Shown piece by piece: positions 1 to 6,800 of a stretch of DNA of 6,859 bases. A program made the position numbers and the translations under genes. The stretch is from Candidatus Poseidoniaceae archaeon (GTDB lineage: Archaea; Thermoplasmatota; Poseidoniia; Poseidoniales; Poseidoniaceae). Numbering within the stretch: position 1 is the first letter of the stretch; the number at the start of each line of letters is the position of its first letter. The DNA lies in the NCBI GenBank assembly GCA_013329925.1, contig DUJK01000192.1, forward strand, positions 1-6,859. Direction: 5' to 3'. The notes below the pieces were generated by a model. That model saw only the letters and a program-made list of their open reading frames with translations. It did not search any database and was not told where the DNA came from.

Positions 1-1028
1 GAAAAATCATCTGGAATAATGAATCCGTCCCTCCAATCTGTCTGTAAGGTCTTTTCACATGCGTCAGCCAATTTTATCGGATCGTATTGGTCAACCAAAC
101 TCGCCTTTGACAAGTATTGGCTGACCTCTCCCACATTAACTGAAACAACTGGTGTGCCGCAGGCTAGTGATTCTCTAGCGACTAATGGACCTGATTCCCG
201 TTTCGAAGTAATCAAGGTCAAATCGGCTACTAACATTCTATCCCAAACTATTGTCCTTGGTTGTTGACGTAGCGTGGTAATGCCAACAATCCATCCCCGA
301 TTTTCTAGCTCCTCACCGGTTTGTAATGCTAAAAAATGATTTTTTTCACGTCTTCTAGGGTCGGCGGGAAACAAAATATCGAGTTTGCTTTTGCGCCATC
401 TGCCCTGCCATTGTTTGGGTTTTGTCAACCATTCATCTTCCACTGCGGTATGGCAACTAATGACCGATGATGCTGTTTTTCCCAATTCCTTGGCAATGCT
501 GTGAAGTCGGGAAGATACAGTGACTAAGTGGTCACAGTCATTGACTAATCGAGTAATTTGAGTGGAGATGTTTTTGTCTTCAAGCCCAACATCAAAATCA
601 TGACCATGAACAATTCCCACCCAAGGGATGCCCATTCGTTTGGCTAACCTAGAGGCTAAGTCTCCTGCTGGCCAAATTGTATGACAGACGATTATATCAG
701 GAGACCAGTCGCCTAACCACGACTGAACTTTTTTGGCAATACGCCTCATACTTCGCATGGTTATGGATGGATATGGGTGCCCGGGTAGGCCCCAAAACCT
801 TGGAGTAATAACCTGGGTATCGCCATGAGTGAATTGCTTTGGCGCCCTTGATACTCCGGTTAGTGTTGACCTGCTGGATTCTTGATACTTCAGCATTCTA
901 GGCAACGGATTTACCACTTTTATTTCATGTCCCATCGATTCTAACAATTTGACATTATCGCTAACAAATGTGCCCCTGGCAACATTGGTTGGTAATGGAA
1001 ATAGCAGTGACACTACTAGGATACGCAC
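1..1028 (-). CDS. GT4-type glycosyltransferase (GT-B fold), C-terminus cut by window edge
   Basis: This frame is open for 342 codons and runs off the left edge, so the end of the protein is missing. It likely moves a sugar from a nucleotide-activated donor onto a lipid, glycan or protein acceptor on the cytoplasmic side of the membrane. The N-terminus (RILVVSLLFPLPTNVARGTF) is a typical Rossmann strand plus acceptor loop. HGHD lies at residues 141-144. A donor-site segment FPADPRRREKN lies at 220-230. The retaining-GT4 signature E-x7-E is E278 and E286 in ESGPLVARE, followed by SLACGTPVVS. I see no membrane segment. The GTG start at 1026-1028 was chosen because GAAGGTG lies 5 nt upstream; another in-frame GTG at 1032-1034 overlaps that site. 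The gene follows rpe by 18 bp in the same direction, so co-transcription is likely. Donor and acceptor cannot be told from sequence. Archaellin/S-layer N-glycosylation or lipid glycosylation are possible. Confidence 0.9.
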   Translation of the reverse strand, partial: MRILVVSLLFPLPTNVARGTFVSDNVKLLESMGHEIKVVNPLPRMLKYQESSRSTLTGVSRAPKQFTHGDTQVITPRFWGLPGHPYPSITMRSMRRIAKKVQSWLGDWSPDIIVCHTIWPAGDLASRLAKRMGIPWVGIVHGHDFDVGLEDKNISTQITRLVNDCDHLVTVSSRLHSIAKELGKTASSVISCHTAVEDEWLTKPKQWQGRWRKSKLDILFPADPRRREKNHFLALQTGEELENRGWIVGITTLRQQPRTIVWDRMLVADLTLITSKRESGPLVARESLACGTPVVSVNVGEVSQYLSKASLVDQYDPIKLADACEKTLQTDWRDGFIIPDDF

Positions 1029-1033
1029 ATTCA

Positions 1034-1040
1034 CACCTTC
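1034..1040 (-). promoter_or_regulatory. Shine-Dalgarno site of the glycosyltransferase
   Basis: On the minus strand this reads GAAGGTG, a good match to the archaeal 16S 3' tail. It lies between the rpe stop (1047-1049) and the GTG start at 1028, with 5 nt of spacing. It decides between two in-frame GTG codons, since the upstream one overlaps the site. It also fits translation of an internal gene on a shared mRNA. Confidence 0.6.
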
Positions 1041-1046
1041 AACAGA

Positions 1047-1721
1047 TTATACTTCAAGGGCTGTTTTTAGTGCTTGGAGGTTTTCTTTGACTGAGGCTTG
1101 TTTGTTGAAAAGCCCGGAGCCAACCACGCAATTAGCAACGCCCCATTCACCAACCATGGCAATGTTGTGAGCTTTTATCCCTCCATCAATCTGTATCTGT
1201 ACGGGCCTACCCCCATTAGCTACTTGCTGGTCAATCATTGACTTGAGGCGCCTAATTTTCCCTTCAACAGAAGCGATGAATGATTGGCCACCAAAGCCTG
1301 GATTGACGCTCATTATCAATACAAGATCAAGGTCTGGTAGAATTTCTGTTATTGTTTCTATTGGAGTTGCTGGGTTTAGTACAACGCCGGCTGTAGCACC
1401 CGCATCTCTAATCGCCATCACCAATCTATGTAGATGAGTTGTCGCCTCTACATGCACAGATATGTGGTTGCATCCTGCATTGATGTAGTCCATGTAACAT
1501 TCCTCTGCATTACTTATCATTAGATGGGCATCAAAATGAACATCATCGCCAAGTGCATTGCGAAGTGATTTTATTACCGGTGGGCCAAAAGTCATGTTTG
1601 GAACAAAATTTCCGTCCATCACATCTAGATGAAGTACGTTAATCCCTGCATCAATTGCTTCTTGACATGAGACTGCCAAATTTGATAGGTCAGCGGTAAG
1701 GATACTGGGGGCAATAATCAT
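1047..1721 (-). CDS. rpe: Ribulose-phosphate 3-epimerase
   Basis: This complete 224-residue protein is the normal length for the family. It interconverts D-ribulose 5-phosphate and D-xylulose 5-phosphate in the cytoplasmic pentose phosphate pathway. It is a TIM barrel with all signature segments: APSILTAD at 4-11, LHLDVMDGNFVPNMTFGP at 30-47, DAHLMI at 64-69, MSVNPGFGGQ at 137-146, IDGGI at 178-182 and the phosphate-binding VGSGLF at 200-205. By family alignment the metal ligands are H31, D33, H66 and D179, with D33 and D179 as the acid/base pair and S6 in the active site. All are present. The ATG at 1719-1721 has no clear Shine-Dalgarno sequence upstream, so a leaderless or weakly led message is likely. 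The gene is first in a probable two-gene unit with the glycosyltransferase, and diverges from thioredoxin across 113 bp. Nothing looks damaged. Confidence 0.97.
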   Translation of the reverse strand: MIIAPSILTADLSNLAVSCQEAIDAGINVLHLDVMDGNFVPNMTFGPPVIKSLRNALGDDVHFDAHLMISNAEECYMDYINAGCNHISVHVEATTHLHRLVMAIRDAGATAGVVLNPATPIETITEILPDLDLVLIMSVNPGFGGQSFIASVEGKIRRLKSMIDQQVANGGRPVQIQIDGGIKAHNIAMVGEWGVANCVVGSGLFNKQASVKENLQALKTALEV

Positions 1722-1834
1722 GGCAGAACATGTATTGCCAAACAGCGGATTCTCATGAGCATTGTGCCTAGGATTGTAAAATATTCAGCACAAAGTGTCT
1801 TAATGCTCGAAGTCTACGACCCTCTAGTGAGAGC
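1722..1834. promoter_or_regulatory. Divergent promoter region between rpe and thioredoxin
   Basis: These 113 bp separate the oppositely oriented rpe and thioredoxin starts, so both promoters should be here. The only strongly AT-rich core is TAAAATATT at 1777-1785, which reads AATATTTTA on the other strand. Archaeal TATA boxes lie about 25 bp before the transcription start. One at this place would start messages about 30 nt before either gene, so the same core could serve both directions. The palindrome CTCATGAG at 1752-1759 sits between the core and rpe. No B-recognition element was firmly identified. This is inferred from position and composition only. Confidence 0.4.
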
Positions 1835-2164
1835 ATGGGTGAAGTAAGGGCAATCAGCGATTCAGAGTATGAAAGTTCAGTGAACGATAGCGAATGGGTA
1901 CTCGTGGACTTTTGGGCTCCATGGTGTGGACCTTGCAAAGCTATAGCTCCTGTATTAGAACAAGTAGCGAGTGAAAGAGAGATATTAGTTGCCAAGGTCG
2001 ATACCGACTCAAATCCTGCCAACGCAGGAAAACTTGGAGTTAGAGGAATTCCTGCACTATTCCTATACCACAATGGTAAAGTTGTATCAAAACAAAGTGG
2101 GGCCATGCCAAAACCGGCCTTATTGAGTTGGATTGACCAACACATGACTGCTGATGATTTCTAA
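1835..2164 (+). CDS. trxA: Thioredoxin
   Basis: This 109-residue single-domain thioredoxin has the canonical size. It is a cytoplasmic dithiol reductant, recharged by a thioredoxin reductase that is not in this window. The redox site WCGPC lies at residues 30-34, with C31 and C34 reactive. The preceding VLVDFWAPW includes the buried acid D25. The cis-proline is P73 in RGIPALFLY. The tail GKVVSKQSGAMPKPALLSWI is the usual final strand and helix. There is no signal peptide or membrane anchor, so it acts inside the cell. The ATG at 1835 is the first start in its frame, and GTGA 4 nt upstream is only a weak ribosome site. Its TAA stop overlaps the stop of the convergent STAND gene. The trxA symbol is by family resemblance; archaea often carry several thioredoxins. 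Confidence 0.96.
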   Translation: MGEVRAISDSEYESSVNDSEWVLVDFWAPWCGPCKAIAPVLEQVASEREILVAKVDTDSNPANAGKLGVRGIPALFLYHNGKVVSKQSGAMPKPALLSWIDQHMTADDF

Positions 2165-3678
2165 TCTAGTTGAATATCTCTTAGCAAGCGCTCTTTGAGT
2201 GCTTCATGAAGCCACATACCCTCTGATAATTCTATCAAAATACCATGGGAAATCAAGTCTTTAGGTGGTGGACCAGACCAATTTGATTGTTCTGCCAATA
2301 AATCCCAACTTACTGGCTTATCATGACTCGCTAGGTTAGTTAGCAATTGTCTTTCATTGTCGGGTAATTTGAATAAAATCTCATCATCAAGGAATTGTAG
2401 CCAATCAACATGCAAAGATTGCCCGTATAATTCGAATAATTCCAAGGCCAGTGGATGTCCTCCGGTTTTTTCAAATACCGATTCTAAGTCTTCATCTACA
2501 TTGATTTTAGATAGCCAATTTTGCATTTCCAGCTTTGAAAGCCCCTGGAGTGAATGTTCAGTAACTATTTCTCTGGTGTGTACGTCTCTTCGATCATATA
2601 CCGTTGGTCTAGTTCGTGAAATCATAATTATTCTTAGTGGTGAAGACTTGGAAATTTGCAATAATGCTCCCAATAATTTTGCCGCCTCACTTTCGATGTG
2701 ATGTACGTCATCCAGCACGATTAGCCAATACGGCGGTGGGCCTTCAGATACGCTTTTGAAACGCTCTCGAATCGTTCTAGCATCTGTCAGATAAGCGAGT
2801 AAACGCCGGCGCCAGGTATCAACATCAACAACACCTCCGGGATTAAGTGGCAGGGTTTCGATTAAATTGTAAGGATCGTGTTTCTCGTCGATGCCAAATC
2901 TATGTAATAGGCTGGTTGCCAGTCCAAGTGGTGTATCCCAAGGCTGGCAAGGATACCAACAAACTGACAGATTTGGATTTTGTTCTAATTGCCCGTTCAG
3001 CCAGTGGGCGACTAAAGTTGACTTACCGATACCCGCAATCCCATGCACGACCATGCACGGTTTTCTCTGTTCAAACCAATCATTAAGTTGATCAATTTGA
3101 CTCTCTCGACCATGGACAAACCGAGTCTTTGGCGGTTTGTTGTGGTAAGTTGCGTGGGCTCCAGTAAGCGCTTTTAGCCGGCCAGGGGGAGACTTGTCAA
3201 ATGATTCCGCTTTTCTTATGGCACCAAATCTAATATCGCCATAAGTCAAGACTCCTTCATGCTGAGCATGCATTAAAATCTGTAATAATGATATTTTTGC
3301 ATCTAACCTTTTTGAGACCTCAGAAGCCTCTAGTTCGAGTAGTTCTCCCGAATTATCTCTTATCACAATAGAAATTGATGAAAGGCGTTTGATTGTCGCC
3401 TTCACGGATTTTCTTCCTTCATCGGTTAATTGCCAAGTTTTCTGGCGGCGATCTTCACCTTTGACGTTTCTAGTATGCTCAGATACCAACTCTTTGCGTA
3501 GTAACTCGCGCATGGTACGACTAACATTAGGCGGATGTAAAGCGCATGACTCAGCAATACCTGGCCGGGTTAATTCTGGGCCAACAAGATATCTGTCTGC
3601 TTGTTCATTGTTTTCAAACAAATGGAGCATTACGCGGTCTTGTACTGGGACATTGACCTTTGATACGCCTGCGCTCAC
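2161..3678 (-). CDS. Winged-helix/STAND (NB-ARC-like) NTPase, putative transcriptional regulator
   Basis: This 505-residue soluble protein is likely an ATP-switched DNA-binding regulator. Residues 10-95 form a MarR/ArsR-like winged helix: a recognition-helix region NVSRTMRELLRKELV (51-65), a charged wing near KGEDRRQK (73-80), then LTDEGRKS. Residues 100-175 are a helical linker that could dimerise. The NTPase begins with FVHGRE (187-192). It has Walker A GIAGIGKST (213-221, K219), Walker B WLIVLDDVHH (318-327, D323/D324), a sensor-type RIIMISRTRP (349-358) and the GGHPLAL motif (406-412) typical of NB-ARC/STAND proteins. Residues 430-505 look like a second winged helix. There is no long TPR, WD40 or LRR sensor domain, which is unusual for STAND proteins. 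The start is GTG (3676-3678) without a clear Shine-Dalgarno; an internal ATG at codon 17 is possible but would cut into the winged helix. It diverges from the giant exoprotein. Target and inducer are unknown. A defence role is possible but not shown. Confidence 0.87.
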   Translation of the reverse strand: MSAGVSKVNVPVQDRVMLHLFENNEQADRYLVGPELTRPGIAESCALHPPNVSRTMRELLRKELVSEHTRNVKGEDRRQKTWQLTDEGRKSVKATIKRLSSISIVIRDNSGELLELEASEVSKRLDAKISLLQILMHAQHEGVLTYGDIRFGAIRKAESFDKSPPGRLKALTGAHATYHNKPPKTRFVHGRESQIDQLNDWFEQRKPCMVVHGIAGIGKSTLVAHWLNGQLEQNPNLSVCWYPCQPWDTPLGLATSLLHRFGIDEKHDPYNLIETLPLNPGGVVDVDTWRRRLLAYLTDARTIRERFKSVSEGPPPYWLIVLDDVHHIESEAAKLLGALLQISKSSPLRIIMISRTRPTVYDRRDVHTREIVTEHSLQGLSKLEMQNWLSKINVDEDLESVFEKTGGHPLALELFELYGQSLHVDWLQFLDDEILFKLPDNERQLLTNLASHDKPVSWDLLAEQSNWSGPPPKDLISHGILIELSEGMWLHEALKERLLRDIQLD

Positions 3679-3783
3679 AGTTAATCCAGTGGCTACTACA
3701 ACTAAGCGGTTTTGGCATTTTGATAGTTTGATGTAAGAGCAAAATAACCATAATTCCTTTATTCTAATAATGATGGGGAGGTC
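3679..3783. promoter_or_regulatory. Divergent promoter region between the STAND regulator and the exoprotein
   Basis: These 105 bp lie between two divergent starts. The half nearer the exoprotein (3741-3771) is AT-rich. It offers TTATTTT (minus strand, within 3741-3747) as a TATA candidate for the regulator gene, and the stretch 3750-3767 as a candidate for the exoprotein gene. None matches a perfect archaeal TATA box, so the exact elements are uncertain. If the winged-helix protein regulates itself or its neighbour, its operator should lie here. I see no strong inverted repeat. Confidence 0.35.
3777..3782 (+). promoter_or_regulatory. Shine-Dalgarno-like GGAGGT before the exoprotein start
   Basis: GGAGGT is a near-perfect ribosome-binding sequence and the strongest in the window. 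Only one base separates it from the ATG at 3784, tighter than the usual 4-8 nt. No in-frame start lies between it and the upstream in-frame stop at 3751-3753. Downstream TTG/GTG codons (3808, 3811) would give better spacing but remove the charged start of the signal peptide. The site may be used inefficiently, or may be fortuitous. Confidence 0.4.
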
Positions 3784-3858
3784 ATGGGTTCAGCAAGAAT
3801 TACGCTGTTGGTGCTGTCCATACTCGTCTTGGCAGCGATGCCAATCACTGTTTCAGCG
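3784..3858 (+). other. Sec-type signal peptide of the exoprotein (residues 1-25)
   Basis: There is a short n-region with one arginine (R5) and a hydrophobic core ITLLVLSILVLAAMPI. It ends in T-V-S-A before D26, giving V at -3 and A at -1, a good signal peptidase I site. The mature protein would begin directly with the first calcium-type loop, DSDGDG. There is no lipobox cysteine, so a lipoprotein is unlikely. The peptide is inferred from this pattern only. Confidence 0.85.
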
Positions 3859-6800
3859 GACTCGGATGGCGATGGCATAAGCGATGCTGCAGATGACTGT
3901 GTATGGTCCTCTGGAACCTCAACCGTAGACAAAACCGGTTGCCCAGATTTCGACGGCGATGGAACTTCAGACCTAAATGACCCATGGACTACTAATAATC
4001 CAAACTTCCAAACAGAACAAATTCTAAATTCAAACCAAGATTACAACGACATTGAATATTCTGGTGACGGTTACAGTCTAGTTACTGGAGCTGATGATGA
4101 TGTCATCAGAGTGTGGAATTCCTCAACCTTTGTCAACCTCAGATCTGCTAATTTGGGTGAAAATATCAATTCTGTGGCTTTTTCGCCTGATAGTAATCTA
4201 GTTGCTGCTGGAGTAAATGATGACACTGTTCATATTTTTGATGCCGCTACTATGACCAGTTTATATGGTCCAATAAGTGTTAGTGTGGGGGGCAGTGAGA
4301 GGGTTAATGATGTTGAGTTTTCTCCAGATAGTTCTTTACTCGCTGTATCTATTGGAAGGTCTGGGAATCAAGGTACTAATGGTATTGTTTCATTCATCGA
4401 TACCACTACTGGTAACTTTTTCAGCTCAGGGATAAATCCTGGTGGAGAAGATAGATTCTATGATTCAGCATTCTCGCCCGATGGTAACTTTATTGCTGTG
4501 GGGAGTGAAGGCGATTGGTATATTTCTGAAATTTCAACCGGCACTACCGTATCATCAATTTCAAGCCCTCCTGACTCTGTTAATGCTATTGCATGGTCGC
4601 CCGATGGCAATTATATCGTTATGTGTGGTGCATACGAGTCTAACGGAGCCCGTGTTCAAGTTCACGAATATGATGGCAGTGGGTGGCCTATGATTTGGGA
4701 AGTGGGAACCACCACATCCTGCTCATCTGTGGATTTTTCCCCAGATGGTTCTAAATTTGTTGTCGGGCTATTTTGGTATGAAGCAGACGGTGCAACAGCC
4801 AAAATATATCAAACAACATCCAGTTTACTAGTAGATGCTTTTTCTGGTCCAAGACCCAATAACTGTGCTGGGTCCAATAACAATCAATGTGGTCAAATCG
4901 ATGGGGTTTCTTGGCACCCAGACGGCAGTAAAATCGTTACTGCTCATACTAGAAATGACGAGGGCGTCTATTTTTGGTATGCAGATATCGATGAAGATAA
5001 TGATGGTTACAATACCTATGATCAGGGAGATGGTGTAGTCGACGCTTTCCCAACTGATGGTAGCCAATGGAATGATACTGATGGCGATGGATATGGTGAT
5101 AATCCTGCACCTGCAACTAACCCGGACGCCTGCATAAATCAATTCGGAACCTCAACACAAGACCGTTTTGGCTGCCCAGATGCTGATGGAGATGGATGGT
5201 CTGATGATGGTGATTGGGCACCAAATGATGCCGAACAATGGGCAGATAGTGACGGTGATGGTTATGGAGATCAATATTATTATGATGTAGTCAATGTAGT
5301 GTTTCATACCAATCAACGTGGTGATGCTTTTCCAAATAATCCTACACAGTGGAATGACAGTGATAGCGATGGATGGGGCGACAATTACAACGATCAATCC
5401 TGGGAGGTAAATCGGGGGGAAACTTGGCCAGGGCTATTCATAAATAATGCCACTCAGGTAGACAAATTCCCACTCGACCATTATCAATGGGAAGATACTG
5501 ATGGAGACTGGTATGGCGATAACCAATTTGGCGATGATGCTGACGGCTGCCCCGATGTATTTGGCAATTCTACAGCAGACAGGTATGGTTGCCCAGATAC
5601 GGACGGCGATACTTATTCTGACCCAACTGCTAATTGGGGTAGTATCTCTCAAGGCGGATATTGTCAAGCTGATGGACTTCCGTTAGACCCGACACAATGG
5701 TGTGACCGAGACGGCGATGGATATGGTGACAATCCAGACGGAAACTCACCTGATGAATGTCCAGATGACAAAGGATATTCATTTATCGACAGGGACGGTT
5801 GTATCGATACCGATGGAGATGGTTATTCAGACCAGGGAGACCCATTTCCAAACGACGCTACGCAGTGGGAAAATAGAGATGGAGACTCACTAGATTGTGG
5901 TGGGGATAACCAAACTGGCCTAAATCCTGATGTATTTCCCGATGACCCTACTCAATGCAAGGATACAGATGGTGATGGTTACGGAGATAACGCTGCAGGT
6001 AATAATGGAGATGTCTTCAAGAATGATCCTACGCAGTGGTCAGATTTTGATGGTGATGGATATGGAGATAATAACGGAACTGGCTCCTTAAACGGTGACA
6101 TCTGCCCAACTAGAGCAGGTAACTCACCAAATCCACTAACGAGAGGATGCCCCGATACTGACGGCGACGGTTTTGTTGACCCAGAAGACGCATTTCCAGA
6201 AAATCCGCTACAATGGTCTGACCGAGATGGGGATGGCTATGGTGATGAAGTAAATCGACCAGGGGGAGATGATTGCCCTGACTTATTTGGTTTGTCAAAA
6301 GAAAATAATCGGTATGGCTGTTTGGATTCAGATGGAGATGGCTGGGCTGATGTTGACGATACATTCCCGCAAGATGGACAGCAATGGGTTGATACTGACG
6401 GCGATGGTTATGGAGACAATTACCTTTGGACTTTGACATTTATTGAAGACCAGGATAACTCTGAGCGAATTATCGAATTGAGACAGCAAAGTGGCGATGC
6501 CTTTCCTGACTTTTCAAGTGAATGGAGTGACCAAGATGGCGATGGTTATGGAGATAATTTCAGCGATGCATTCCCACTTGAAGTGACTCAATGGAGTGAC
6601 CAAGATGGTGATGGCTATGGTGACAATTTCACCAGTGGTGCATTCCAACCTGATGACTGTGACACAGTCCCTGGACAATCCTATCGCGACGTGTTTGGTT
6701 GTTTAGATAGTGATTTAGACGGCATGAGTGACACTTCTGACCCCTGCCCGTGGGACCCTGAAATTTTTGAAGGGCGAATTGGAAATGTTAAGTGTTCAAT

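Noticed and set aside
949..1170. Plus-strand short frame across the rpe-glycosyltransferase junction.
   Set aside because: It is antisense to two well-supported genes and has no domain or ribosome site.
1768..2145. Minus-strand frame of 125 codons opposite thioredoxin.
   Set aside because: The plus strand encodes a full thioredoxin with its WCGPC site, and the antisense frame shows no recognisable domain and would also cover the divergent promoter.
2161..3678. Assignment of the STAND protein as a confirmed anti-phage system of the Avs type.
   Set aside because: It lacks the large sensor region and any nuclease or other killing effector, and its neighbours are not defence genes. A regulator reading fits better.
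2357..3736. Several plus-strand frames of 66-115 codons opposite the STAND gene.
   Set aside because: They are antisense shadows of a 505-codon gene with intact Walker A, Walker B and GGHP motifs.
4828..5667. Several long minus-strand open frames rich in isoleucine opposite the Asp repeats.
   Set aside because: They are mirror images of GAT/GGT-rich loop codons, which read as ATC/ACC on the other strand and rarely give stops. The plus strand has one continuous frame with a signal peptide and recognisable domains.
6110..6439. Minus-strand frame of 109 codons rich in His, Asn and Gln.
   Set aside because: It lies wholly inside the repeat array of the exoprotein and its composition follows from the repeat codons. 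No start signal or domain is seen.
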